A stretch of DNA of 64,000 nt from Clostridiales bacterium (GTDB lineage Bacteria > Bacillota > Clostridia > Peptostreptococcales > Anaerovoracaceae), in the NCBI GenBank assembly GCA_015058205.1, contig SVCS01000001.1:3577-67576 (forward strand), read 5' to 3'. Shown here one piece after another: positions 1 through 9,317 of this stretch (position 1 is the stretch's first letter; every line of letters starts with the position of its first letter). Under the pieces are notes generated by a model. The model was not told the DNA's origin and did no database searches. It saw nothing but the letters and a program-made list of their open reading frames with translations. Made by a program: the position numbers and the translations under genes.

Positions 1-73
1 TTGTATCGGCGTCGACGACGATTGCCGGTACCAGTCCTCTGTCGTCAAATTTTATGTCTTCAATCTTTACCAT
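1..73 (-). CDS. hisI: Phosphoribosyl-AMP cyclohydrolase HisI/HisIE, N-terminal fragment (truncated by window edge)
   Basis: Reverse complement from ATG at 73..71 reads MVKIEDIKFDDRGLVPAIVVDADT, the HisI N-terminus (LVPAIVxDADT), directly downstream of hisF. Confidence 0.85.
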   Translation of the reverse strand, partial: MVKIEDIKFDDRGLVPAIVVDADT

Positions 74-109
74 GTCTTTCTCCTTGGCGTCTGATTCTTC
101 TCCTCTGCA

Positions 110-868
110 TCAGATTCTCGCCGGTATTCCTGCCTTTGCCATTGCGTCTTTGAGGTCTGCGATCTCAACTTCACGGAAGTGGAAGATACTCGCTGCAAGT
201 CCGGCGTCGATATCCGGAATTTCTGTGAACAGGTCGATGAAGTCCTGGATGCATCCGGCTCCTCCTGATGCAATGACAGGCACGTTAACTGCCTCGCAGA
301 CTTTCTTGAGCAGTGGAATATCGAATCCATTCTTCACGCCGTCTGTGTCGATGGAGTTCACGACGACTTCGCCGGCTCCCATATCGACGCATCTTTTGAT
401 CCAGTCGATGGCTTCCATGCCCGTGTTCTCTCTCGCACCCTTCGCAAAGACTCTGTACACGCCGTCGATCAGAGCAACGTCTGCAGAAATCACAACACAC
501 TGATCGCCGTAGAGCCGCGCCGCTTCACTGATGATGGACGGATTCCGAATGGCGCCCGAGTTAACGCTGACTTTATCCGCGCCGCATTTGAGCACTCTGT
601 CAAAATCTTCGATGGAGCTGATGCCGCCGCCCACTGTCAGCGGGATGAATACGTTGGACGCGGTCTCTGTCAGAATCTCTGTAAACAGCTTGCGTCCGTC
701 GCTCGATGCAGTAATATCGTAAAACACAAGCTCATCCGCTCCCGCCTCCGTATAGAACTTCGCCAGCTCCACCGGAGAGGAGACATCGTTCAAATCTTTG
801 AACTTTGTGCCTTTTACCACCCTGCCGTCCTTTACGTCCAGGCATGGGATAATTCTTTTGGTTATCAT
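110..868 (-). CDS. hisF: Imidazole glycerol phosphate synthase subunit HisF
   Basis: [26 protein letters not shown]...[16 protein letters not shown]...GSGAG-type (beta/alpha)8 motifs; his operon context. Confidence 0.97.
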   Translation of the reverse strand: MITKRIIPCLDVKDGRVVKGTKFKDLNDVSSPVELAKFYTEAGADELVFYDITASSDGRKLFTEILTETASNVFIPLTVGGGISSIEDFDRVLKCGADKVSVNSGAIRNPSIISEAARLYGDQCVVISADVALIDGVYRVFAKGARENTGMEAIDWIKRCVDMGAGEVVVNSIDTDGVKNGFDIPLLKKVCEAVNVPVIASGGAGCIQDFIDLFTEIPDIDAGLAASIFHFREVEIADLKDAMAKAGIPARI

Positions 869-1578
869 TTCGCTACCTCTATTGCTTCCTTCAGGTCGAT
901 TGCGCCTGTGTAATATGCTTTGCCGATGATGGCTCCGTAGATACCGCGGGCAGCCAACCGCTTCACATCGTCTATCGTCGATACACCGCCTGATGCAACC
1001 AGCTGCATGCCGAACTGCCCGGACAGTGTTTCGTAGAGTTCGTGGTTCGTCCCCTTCATAGCACCGTCCTTGGAAATATCAGTCACAATGATCGTCTTCA
1101 CGCCCAGCTCCTGCATCTGCCTGCAGAATGCTTCTGCGGTGATTTGTGTCTTCTCAGTCCATCCCTTGATGGCAACGCAGCCGTCCTTCAAGTCGATGCC
1201 GACGGCAATCTTTTCGCCGTAAGCTGCGACCGCTTCCTCCAGAAAGGCCCTGTCTGTTACGGCAGCCGTTCCCAGAATCACTCTGTCAATGCCGGCGTCC
1301 ATGTATTTCCGGATCACATCCATGTTTCTAATGCCGCCGCCGATTTCGCAAAAGCAACCGCTGGCTTCTTTGATCCGGCACACGGTCTCAAAGTTCGGCG
1401 TCGTTCCTTCCTTCGCCCCTTCCAGGTCGACGATATGTATGAACTCGGCGCCTGCCGCTGCAAAGTCCCGTCCAATCTGCGGCGGATCCTCGCTGTAAAT
1501 TGTCATATCCTCATACTTGCCGCGCAAAAGCCGTACGGCTTTGCCGTCGAACAAGTCAATTGCGGGAAAAATCTTCAT
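865..1578 (-). CDS. hisA: ProFAR isomerase HisA
   Basis: [40 protein letters not shown]; between hisF and hisH. Confidence 0.97.
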   Translation of the reverse strand: MKIFPAIDLFDGKAVRLLRGKYEDMTIYSEDPPQIGRDFAAAGAEFIHIVDLEGAKEGTTPNFETVCRIKEASGCFCEIGGGIRNMDVIRKYMDAGIDRVILGTAAVTDRAFLEEAVAAYGEKIAVGIDLKDGCVAIKGWTEKTQITAEAFCRQMQELGVKTIIVTDISKDGAMKGTNHELYETLSGQFGMQLVASGGVSTIDDVKRLAARGIYGAIIGKAYYTGAIDLKEAIEVAK

Positions 1579-1608
1579 GCTTCAAACTCCTGTCCATTCA
1601 TCCGATTC

Positions 1609-2232
1609 CTACAATTCGCAGAACGCGCGCAGTATATTCAGTCCGACTTTGCCGCTCTTCTCCGGATGAAACTGGCATCCGTAGATTTTGCCATCCGCAA
1701 CAGCGGCGGTCAGTTCCGCGCCGTATTCCGTCGACGCAATGGTACTGTCTGCACAGTCTGTAGCATAAAAAGAATGGACGAAGTAAACGTGGTCGCCTTC
1801 TTTTGTGTATTTGAAGAGGGGCTCCTGTCCTTCAGCCGCTCTGCCTTTGAACCTGAGCGCATTCCAACCGATATGCGGAATCTTGTACTCTTCTGATACA
1901 ACATCCCGGATCGACACAACGCTTCCCTTGATGAGTCCGAGACCTTCGTGCTCACCATACTCAAAGCTTTTTTCGAACAGCAGCTGCATACCGAGGCAAA
2001 TCCCCATGAGCGGCTTTCCTGCCTTTGCCTGTTCCATCACCAGGTCAGCCATCCCGCTCTCACGGAGTTTCCGCGCTGCGTCTTCATAGGCGCCCACGCC
2101 CGGCAGGATGATCCTGTCCGCCGCCTCGATCTTCTTCGGATCTGAAGTGATTTCCACTTCCTGCCCAATGTATTTCAATGAGCTCTGCAGGGAAAAGAGA
2201 TTCCCCACGCCGTAATCAATAATCGCTATCAC
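1609..2232 (-). CDS. hisH: Imidazole glycerol phosphate synthase glutamine amidotransferase subunit HisH
   Basis: MIAIIDYGVGNLFSL..., GICLGMQLLF nucleophile elbow, HPEKS. Confidence 0.97.
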   Translation of the reverse strand: MIAIIDYGVGNLFSLQSSLKYIGQEVEITSDPKKIEAADRIILPGVGAYEDAARKLRESGMADLVMEQAKAGKPLMGICLGMQLLFEKSFEYGEHEGLGLIKGSVVSIRDVVSEEYKIPHIGWNALRFKGRAAEGQEPLFKYTKEGDHVYFVHSFYATDCADSTIASTEYGAELTAAVADGKIYGCQFHPEKSGKVGLNILRAFCEL

Positions 2233-2819
2233 TAGAGAACTCCTTTCGTCGATGGGATTTCATCTGCAAAGGCAGCATCGACGCTGACTGCTGCGCGCAT
2301 GGTTTTTGCTGCTGATTTGAATGCCCCTTCGATAATGTGGTGGGAATTCGTTCCTGCCATCTGATGAATGTGGAGCGTACATTTCGCATTCCTCGTGAAG
2401 GCCATCCAGAATTCCTCTACCAGTTCCGTGTCAAAGGTGCCGACTGCCGGTGTCGGAATCTTCAGTCCGTAGGCAAGGAAACTGCGGCCGGAAAAATCCA
2501 CTGCAGTCAGTACCAGGGCCTCATCCATCGGCAAAACTTCTCTGCCGTATCGTCTGATGCCCTTCTTGTCTCCAAGTGCTTCTGCAAAAGCCTGACCGAG
2601 GGCGATTCCGATATCTTCGACCGTGTGATGATCATCCACATAAGTGTCGCCTGTGCACTGAACGGTCAGATCGAATCTGCCGTGCTTCGCAAACAAGGTC
2701 AGCATGTGATCGAGAAATCCCACGCCGGTATCGATCTGCGATTCTCCTCTGCCGTCAAGATCCAGCTTCAGGGCGATGTCCGTTTCGGCTGTTTTTCTGT
2801 TGATTTCCGCTGCTCTCAT
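2232..2819 (-). CDS. hisB: Imidazoleglycerol-phosphate dehydratase HisB
   Basis: GVGFLDHMLTLFAKHGRFDL, DDHHTVEDIGIALG motifs. Confidence 0.97.
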   Translation of the reverse strand: MRAAEINRKTAETDIALKLDLDGRGESQIDTGVGFLDHMLTLFAKHGRFDLTVQCTGDTYVDDHHTVEDIGIALGQAFAEALGDKKGIRRYGREVLPMDEALVLTAVDFSGRSFLAYGLKIPTPAVGTFDTELVEEFWMAFTRNAKCTLHIHQMAGTNSHHIIEGAFKSAAKTMRAAVSVDAAFADEIPSTKGVL

Positions 2820-3919
2820 TTCAGTTCCTCTATAACCTCTCCGAGAACCTTCAGGAAGATATCCATCTGTTCTCTGCTACCAATTGTGACTCTGTTGTAC
2901 TGTGCCATCCGCGGCTTGGTAAAGTGGCGAATCAGCACGCCGCGGCGCTTCATTGCTTCGTATATTTTAGCTCCATCCACCTCGGGATGCTTCATAAAAA
3001 TGAAGTTCGCCGAGGACTCCGTCAGCTCGAAACCCTTGGCCTTGAGCTGTTCCTCTGTATATCGCCTATTAACGATGATTTGTTCACAGTTCTTTTTTGT
3101 ATATGCATCGTTTTCCAGAACACCGACTCCTGCCGCCATGGTCATGGAGTTGATATTATATGGATTCGTGGAGTTCCGGATGGTGTTCAAGTCGCTGATG
3201 ATCTCCTTGGATGAAACACCGAACCCCAGCCTCGCCCCTGCCAGGGAGCGGGATTTTGAGAAGGTCTGCACAATCATCAGGTTATCGTACTTGCCAAGCA
3301 AAGGCAAACTGCTCTCTGCTCCGAAATCCACATAAGCTTCATCAACAACCACCAGATCGTCCGGATTGCCGGCGACGATTTCTTCCACTTCATCACGACT
3401 GAGCGCAACGCCTGTGTGCGCATTCGGATTGGCGATGAAGAGCGTTCCATTGGCGCCAGTGTAATCCGCCGGAACAATTTTCAGACTCTCATCGAGGGGA
3501 ATCTCCTTATAAGGGACGCCGTTCATATCTGCGAAAACCGGATAGAACCCATAGGTGATATCCGGGAATACCGCCGGTTTCTCCCCGCTGCAAAAGGCCA
3601 TGAATGCGAAGTTAAGCACTTCGTCAGATCCATTTGTAATGATTACATTTTCTCTGGTGAGATCCAGTCCGTTCTCACTGCTCAGATGCTTTGCCAGTTT
3701 CTCCGACAGCACTCTGCAGTCAGGGTCGGAGTAAAGCTGAAGTCGCTGCGCGGCCTCGGCTGCTTTTGCAACTGCATCCTGCGCCGGTGGGAATGGAGAT
3801 TCATTTGTATTCAGTTTTATATACTTCTGATCCTGAGGTTGTTCTCCCGGAACATAGGGCTCAAGATCTTCGTACTTGCTGCTTAAAAATCTGCTCATGT
3901 ATTTTACTCTGTCATTCAA
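2816..3919 (-). CDS. hisC: Histidinol-phosphate aminotransferase HisC
   Basis: PLP aminotransferase class I/II; NTNESPFPP, QTFSKSRSLAGARLGFG Lys motif; his operon. Confidence 0.95.
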   Translation of the reverse strand: MNDRVKYMSRFLSSKYEDLEPYVPGEQPQDQKYIKLNTNESPFPPAQDAVAKAAEAAQRLQLYSDPDCRVLSEKLAKHLSSENGLDLTRENVIITNGSDEVLNFAFMAFCSGEKPAVFPDITYGFYPVFADMNGVPYKEIPLDESLKIVPADYTGANGTLFIANPNAHTGVALSRDEVEEIVAGNPDDLVVVDEAYVDFGAESSLPLLGKYDNLMIVQTFSKSRSLAGARLGFGVSSKEIISDLNTIRNSTNPYNINSMTMAAGVGVLENDAYTKKNCEQIIVNRRYTEEQLKAKGFELTESSANFIFMKHPEVDGAKIYEAMKRRGVLIRHFTKPRMAQYNRVTIGSREQMDIFLKVLGEVIEELK

Positions 3920-4541
3920 TGACGTCTTCCAGCTTTTGCACTATGTTTTCGATTTGATTTGTCTTGAATTTGAAGCTCGCTTTATTCGCGATAAGCCGTG
4001 CGCTGATCTGTGCGATTTCCTCGATGACTTGCAGGTTGTTTTCACGGAGTGTTGTCCCTGTTTCAACCAGGTCGACAATCACGTCTGAAAGACCGAGAAT
4101 CGGCGCCAGTTCGATGGATCCGTTCAGGTGGATGATATCGATATCCGTTCCTGAGGAAGCATAGAACTCTCTTGCCACATTGACGAATTTCGTCGCGACT
4201 CTCAGCTCATTATCTCGGTCGTAGGCAAATCCCTTCGGTCCGGCAACTGCCATGCGGCACTTTCCAACGCCCAGGTCCAGCAGTTCATAGACATTCGTCT
4301 TGTCTTCCATGAGGATATCCTTGCCGACGACCCCGATATCAGCCGCACCTCTTTCGACGTAGATTGCTACATCGGAAGGTTTGACCCAGAAGTAGCGGAC
4401 ACCTGCTTCAGGATTCTCAAAGACGAGCTTTCTGTTCTTCTCTTTGATGGACGGACATTCGAAACCGGCCTTTTCAAACATCTCATAGACGGTGTCTCCC
4501 AGCCTGCCCTTAGGAAGTGCTACATTGATCATGTTATCCAT
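3912..4541 (-). CDS. hisG: ATP phosphoribosyltransferase, short form HisG
   Basis: MDNMINVALPKGRLGD...; short form with adjacent hisZ. Start chosen at internal Met 8 of the 216-aa ORF. Confidence 0.94.
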   Translation of the reverse strand: MDNMINVALPKGRLGDTVYEMFEKAGFECPSIKEKNRKLVFENPEAGVRYFWVKPSDVAIYVERGAADIGVVGKDILMEDKTNVYELLDLGVGKCRMAVAGPKGFAYDRDNELRVATKFVNVAREFYASSGTDIDIIHLNGSIELAPILGLSDVIVDLVETGTTLRENNLQVIEEIAQISARLIANKASFKFKTNQIENIVQKLEDVIE

Positions 4542-5520
4542 CGATCTCCACCTCCTCGTCATCGAACTTTGAGAGCTTGCCGAGATTGTCCATGTAGACG
4601 CCGAAACCGATGGCTCTTGACGTCCGCTTCATGCTCTTCATAAGCTTGTCGTATTGCCCTCCGGAAAGGATTCCGTCTGGTACGCCAGCAGAAAATCCTT
4701 TGAATATGATTCCGTTGTAATACTTCAAGTCGCTCACTACTGAGAAATCGATGTTCAGAATATCTTCCAGTCCTGCTTCTTTGAAGGCATCTACGATCTT
4801 CTTCAAGGCTCCTATGCTCTCCGCATAGGCCTCCTTTTCTTCAAAGGAGAAGATGCTGTTATTCAGGAAGGCGTCTTCCAGCTTCGGGATGACCTCCTCC
4901 GGCTTGCCGTATGTGTTCACTAAAAGCTTCAGCAGTTCCGCCTTCGCCGGTCCCAGGTCCGCACTTCGGCAGATTCTCTCCAGGCTGTGTGCGTTCTTAC
5001 CGCTGATACATGCGGTAATCTGCTCTTCTGTTTCCTTCGGAAATCCGCAGCTCGCGAAGAGCTGGGTGAGAATGTCCAGATTGGAGACATCAAGCTTCGC
5101 CTCATCGCTTAAAACCTTCAGGCTTTCGGCGGCCAGCAGCAGTACTTCACTGATGCACTTATCATCTACCTTGCCCAGGCACTCCAGCCCCACCTGCATG
5201 ATTTCCTTAAAATAATGTGTCTTTGGGGAAACTCTGTAGATGTTCTCGTTATAGTAGAGTTTGATGATGCGGTTTCCGATGTGCCTGTTGTTCTTCACGA
5301 TGGAAAGAGTGACGTCCGGCTTCAGTGCCATGAGCATCCCATCTGTGTCGGTGAATGTGATGATCTGACTGGAATCCAGAAAGTCTCTGTTGGCTGCGTA
5401 GAGTTCAAACCCTTCGAACTTGCTCATTCTGTACATAGAAAAACCATGACTTGCGTACAGCTGTCTGAGAGCAAACATGGCTTTTTCTTTGTTACTGAAT
5501 ATATCTTCGTTGATTTTCAT
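4534..5520 (-). CDS. hisZ: ATP phosphoribosyltransferase regulatory subunit HisZ
   Basis: HisRS-like class II fold without anticodon domain (DTDGMLMALKPDVTLSIVK...GGQYDKLM), adjacent to short-form hisG. Confidence 0.92.
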   Translation of the reverse strand: MKINEDIFSNKEKAMFALRQLYASHGFSMYRMSKFEGFELYAANRDFLDSSQIITFTDTDGMLMALKPDVTLSIVKNNRHIGNRIIKLYYNENIYRVSPKTHYFKEIMQVGLECLGKVDDKCISEVLLLAAESLKVLSDEAKLDVSNLDILTQLFASCGFPKETEEQITACISGKNAHSLERICRSADLGPAKAELLKLLVNTYGKPEEVIPKLEDAFLNNSIFSFEEKEAYAESIGALKKIVDAFKEAGLEDILNIDFSVVSDLKYYNGIIFKGFSAGVPDGILSGGQYDKLMKSMKRTSRAIGFGVYMDNLGKLSKFDDEEVEIDG

Positions 5521-5567
5521 TGCTTGGTTCCTGTTTTATGGGGCGGGGTTGCCGCCCCACTTCTTAT

Positions 5568-6836
5568 TTATTCAAATCTGCTTAGTATCGATCTGGCGTG
5601 TCCTTCCAGACCTTCCTGTCTTGCCAGCAGCGCTACCTTATCCTTCGCGTATTCGAGCGCTTCCGGTTCATAATATGTCAGTGACATGGTCTTGACGAAG
5701 TCATCTACTGTCAGAGGACTTGCGAATCTTGCGGTGCCGGATGTCGGCAGCGTATGGTTCGGTCCTGCGAAGTAATCGCCAAGTGCTTCAGGGCAGTTCT
5801 TCCCTACAAATACCGATCCCGCATTGCGAATCTTATCAGCATATGCCTCTGCGTCATCAAGGAACAGCTCCAGATGCTCAGGCGCAAGTTCATTCGCCAG
5901 GTCAATTGCTTCATCGATGGAATCAACAATGATGATCTTGCCGTTTACATCGATAGACTCTCTTGCGATTTCTTCTCTTGGAAGAGTTGCCAGCTGAACC
6001 TCCAGCTGCTCCGCCGTTCTTTCTGCTACGAATTGATCCGTCGTAATCAGAACAGCCGTAGCCATCTTGTCATGCTCTGCCTGTGACAGCATGTCTGCAG
6101 CAACGATGCGTGCATCTGCGCCCTTATCTGCAATGACAAGGACTTCACTCGGTCCCGCGATGAGATCGATTCCCACCTGACCAAATACCTGCTTTTTCGC
6201 TTCTGCTACGTATGCGTTGCCTGGGCCAACGATTTTGTCCACCTTAGGAACACTCTTCGTTCCATAGGCAAGGGCAGCGATTGCCTGCGCGCCGCCGATT
6301 CTGAACACTCTGTCTACGCCAGCGATTTGGGCTGCCGCCAGAATGACCGGCGCAATGGTGCCGTTGGCTGTCGGAGGCGATACCATGATGATTTCCTCAA
6401 CTCCCGCAATCTTGGCAGGAACGGCGTTCATGAGAACCGTTGACGGATACGCCGCCGTGCCGCCCGGAATGTAGATTCCTACTTTCTTAAGAGGCACTAC
6501 CTTCTGACGAAGCGTCACACCGTCTTCCTTGAGTGTGTATCCCTCTCTAAGCTGTGCTTTATGATAAAAGGCGATCCTGTCAGCTGCTTCCTGAAGGGTC
6601 TCCATAACCTCTTCCGGTACCTCAGCAACGGCAGCATCAATTTCCTCCTTTGTGAGCTCAAGGGCTCCGTCAATCGGACCATCAAAAGTCTGGCTGTAGT
6701 TGATGAGTGTTGGATCTCCTCCCATCTTAACGCCAAAAATGATGTCTGCTACGACCTGGCTCACATCTCTGCCTGATCTGTCTCTGATAAGAACATCGTC
6801 CAGTGCATAATCGCCTTTCTTTAATACCTTAATCAT
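5568..6836 (-). CDS. hisD: Histidinol dehydrogenase HisD
   Basis: IYIPGGTAAYPSTVLMNAVPAKIAGV, GPSEVLVIAD, AEHDKMATAVLIT, GPNHTLPTSGTARF. Confidence 0.97.
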   Translation of the reverse strand: MIKVLKKGDYALDDVLIRDRSGRDVSQVVADIIFGVKMGGDPTLINYSQTFDGPIDGALELTKEEIDAAVAEVPEEVMETLQEAADRIAFYHKAQLREGYTLKEDGVTLRQKVVPLKKVGIYIPGGTAAYPSTVLMNAVPAKIAGVEEIIMVSPPTANGTIAPVILAAAQIAGVDRVFRIGGAQAIAALAYGTKSVPKVDKIVGPGNAYVAEAKKQVFGQVGIDLIAGPSEVLVIADKGADARIVAADMLSQAEHDKMATAVLITTDQFVAERTAEQLEVQLATLPREEIARESIDVNGKIIIVDSIDEAIDLANELAPEHLELFLDDAEAYADKIRNAGSVFVGKNCPEALGDYFAGPNHTLPTSGTARFASPLTVDDFVKTMSLTYYEPEALEYAKDKVALLARQEGLEGHARSILSRFE

Positions 6837-6894
6837 CCTCTTCTCCTTCGGTGCTTTATTGCTTTATCTGAATAAATAATGAAATCATAGGGTT

Positions 6895-6923
6895 ACTATA
6901 ACAAGTCAGCCCAGTTGTGTCAA
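6895..6923 (-). promoter_or_regulatory. Sigma-A-type promoter of the hisD operon
   Basis: Minus strand TTGACA (6923..6918) - 17 nt - TATAGT (6900..6895), about 60 nt upstream of hisD. Confidence 0.8.
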
Positions 6924-6959
6924 GGGGAAGGCACGTTTAAATACCGTTTGAATACAATT

Positions 6960-6990
6960 AAAACACCCGGCGCAATTTCTGCGCCGGGCA
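6960..6990 (-). terminator. Intrinsic terminator downstream of gntR/hut operon
   Basis: 9-bp perfect stem CCCGGCGCA/TGCGCCGGG with ATTTC/GAAAT loop; minus strand followed by GTTTTAATT. Confidence 0.8.
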
Positions 6991-7010
6991 TTTGTTCACG
7001 TTTCGGTTTT

Positions 7011-7667
7011 TTACAGCCATCTGTCTGCCGCTCTCTGAGCTGATTGTTTGAGATGATAACCGATTGCTATCTTTCCTCTCTCCACATCTCCACTCTCGAT
7101 TGCTGTGCAGATGTCCTTATGCTCTTCGAGAATATCCTGCAGACTTTCGCGCTTGGTCATCATGCCTTGTCTTGCCAGCAGGATATATTCCTGATAAGAC
7201 TTGAGTGCCTGAACAATAAATCTGCTTCCCGTCATCTTGTAGAAGATATTGCTGATCTCTTCCGTCGCCAAAATGAACTTATCGACCATTCCGTTGGCAT
7301 TATAATGATCCATCAGTTCGAGCTGTTCTTTGAGCCTGGCAATGTCCTCATCCGTTTTGTTTTTTATCGCCCACTCAACTGCCAGTTGTTCGACAGCGTT
7401 TCTTACGGCATAGATATCGTTGAGGTCATTCTGATCAAAGCCCTTAGCAAAGCACCCTTTGTTCGGCACGTATTCAATCAGATTTTCTTTTGTCAACTGC
7501 TTGAACGCTTCCCTTACCGGTGTTCTGCTGACTTTGAGCTCTTCCGCTATTTTGTTTTCTACGAGCTTTTCTCCAATGGAATACTCTCCGTTAATAATCC
7601 TGCTTCTCAGGATATGAACGATTTCTTCCGCCAGAGATGATTCTCCCTTTAATACCTGATCAGTCAT
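7011..7667 (-). CDS. GntR-family transcriptional regulator, FCD/FadR-type
   Basis: N-terminal wHTH (GEKLVENKIAEELKVSRTPVREAFKQLTKENLIEYVPNKGCF) plus FCD-like helical domain; last gene of hut operon. Start at internal Met (MTDQVLKG). Confidence 0.9.
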   Translation of the reverse strand: MTDQVLKGESSLAEEIVHILRSRIINGEYSIGEKLVENKIAEELKVSRTPVREAFKQLTKENLIEYVPNKGCFAKGFDQNDLNDIYAVRNAVEQLAVEWAIKNKTDEDIARLKEQLELMDHYNANGMVDKFILATEEISNIFYKMTGSRFIVQALKSYQEYILLARQGMMTKRESLQDILEEHKDICTAIESGDVERGKIAIGYHLKQSAQRAADRWL

Positions 7668-7747
7668 GCACCCTTCCTCCTGCCAATTTATTTTAGCCAA
7701 TTTGCATTGTCTGTCGTGAAAGCTATCGTTACGGCAACGATGCAGGA

Positions 7748-8644
7748 TTACAGCAGATGGTTTTCAATAACCTGTACGTCAGGATCAAAGTCTTCAATCT
7801 GCAAATAATATTCAGCTGCATCGAAGAACGCCTTCATAGGAGCAAGTCCGATGACTTCTGTTCCGATTACATTGACTCCATATCTTGCCGCTTCTCTTCT
7901 TACGAGTTCGAGAACTCTGTGGAGCGGTGTGATGTTGAAGTTTGTCATGTTGATGGAAACCTGCGCAACATTCCTCTCTTCGAGAAGCAGACCCATAGCC
8001 TTTACGCACTTGAAGCCACCCTTGACTTCTCTGATGATGTTCGCAATGTTCTTTGCGATTTCAACGTTGTCTGTTGCGAGATTGATGTTGAATGCGATGA
8101 GCGGAGGTCTTGCGCCTACTGCTACTACGCCGCCTGTCGGATGGATTCTGGCTCCGCCGAAGTCAGGGCACCACTTTTCTTCCTTGACTTTTTCGGCCAT
8201 TCCTTCGAACTGACCTTTTCTGATCTTCGCCAGGTTCTTTCTGTGCTTCGCTGTTGCGGAATCTTCATAGAGGAATACCGGCAGATCTGCTTCTGCAGCG
8301 ATTCTTTCTCCGACTTTCTTGGACAGCTCGATGCAGTCTTCTGTAGTAGCTTCCTTGATTGGAACAAACGGTATGACATCGACGCATCCCATTCTTGGGT
8401 GTCCGCCTTCATGCTTTGTGAGGTCGATGAGTTCTACTGCCTTCTTAGCCAGTTTTACACTTGCCTCTTCGCATGCTTCCGGGCTTCCCATATAAGTGAT
8501 AACCGATCTGTTGTGTGTTTCGTCTGATGAATAGTCAAGAAGTGTGCATCCAGGTGTGTTTCTGATCTGATCTACACATGCCTCGATAACTTCCTTGTTT
8601 CTTCCTTCACTGATGTTAGGAATGCTCTCAATAATTTTAGCCAT
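7748..8644 (-). CDS. ftcD: Glutamate formimidoyltransferase
   Basis: IESIPNISEGRNKEVIE...DYSSDETHNRSVITYMG...HPRMGCVDVIPFVPI. Confidence 0.95.
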   Translation of the reverse strand: MAKIIESIPNISEGRNKEVIEACVDQIRNTPGCTLLDYSSDETHNRSVITYMGSPEACEEASVKLAKKAVELIDLTKHEGGHPRMGCVDVIPFVPIKEATTEDCIELSKKVGERIAAEADLPVFLYEDSATAKHRKNLAKIRKGQFEGMAEKVKEEKWCPDFGGARIHPTGGVVAVGARPPLIAFNINLATDNVEIAKNIANIIREVKGGFKCVKAMGLLLEERNVAQVSINMTNFNITPLHRVLELVRREAARYGVNVIGTEVIGLAPMKAFFDAAEYYLQIEDFDPDVQVIENHLL

Positions 8645-9270
8645 TAAAGTTCCTCCTCTATTGCCTTATATAATCTGTCTGCAATCTCCTCTGCGTCTGC
8701 AAGAATCTTCCTTCCTTCTGCCTCTGCCTCTGCTGCAAAAGCTTCATCTTTGACTCCCGGCAGGTTGATTTTCACGTTCATCCAAGCGCCGCGGATGCCT
8801 GTCAGCAGGTTGATAACGCCTACTCCGAGATCGCTAGCGCAGTTCTTGTTGAAATGTCCGTAGAGTCTGTCAGCCAGCTTTATGGTTTCCATACCCATCT
8901 GCATAACGCTAAGCGGAACCTTTGTTGCTTCTAATGTTCCGTCTGCAATCGCTTTTTTTCTTGCAGCTTTTTCTTCGTCAGTTTCTTTTGGCATCTTGAA
9001 GGCTGCGGCAACCAGATTGTATGCATCTGTGTCTTTGTCGATTGCTGCTTTGAGGTCGCCATAGAGTTTTACCGCTTCTTCCTTGATCTGTCTGCACAGT
9101 TCATGGTCATCCGCATATTTCTTCTTGGCTGTCGTAAGGTCGCATACCATGGAAATGAGGGCTGCTCCCTGTGCACAGGCAAGTGCGCTTACACTTCCGC
9201 CGCCCGGAGCAGGCTCATCAGAAATAAGGATGTCCAGATACTCGTCCAGTTTCAGGTCGATTAACTTCAT
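8644..9270 (-). CDS. fchA: Formimidoyltetrahydrofolate cyclodeaminase (FTCD_C domain, FchA-like)
   Basis: APGGGSVSALACAQGAALISMVCDLT; adjacent to ftcD. Confidence 0.92.
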   Translation of the reverse strand: MKLIDLKLDEYLDILISDEPAPGGGSVSALACAQGAALISMVCDLTTAKKKYADDHELCRQIKEEAVKLYGDLKAAIDKDTDAYNLVAAAFKMPKETDEEKAARKKAIADGTLEATKVPLSVMQMGMETIKLADRLYGHFNKNCASDLGVGVINLLTGIRGAWMNVKINLPGVKDEAFAAEAEAEGRKILADAEEIADRLYKAIEEEL

Positions 9271-9317
9271 TTCTTATGTTCTCCTTTTATGATCTACTAC
9301 GCAATAACTTCTATCTT

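Noticed and set aside
1042-1896. 284-aa plus-strand ORF across hisA/hisH
   Set aside because: Spans two confident minus-strand genes and their junction; no recognisable domain.
6837-6960. Possible T-box or attenuator upstream of hisD
   Set aside because: The leader between the consensus promoter and hisD is only ~60 nt, with no T-box sequence or antiterminator/terminator pair.
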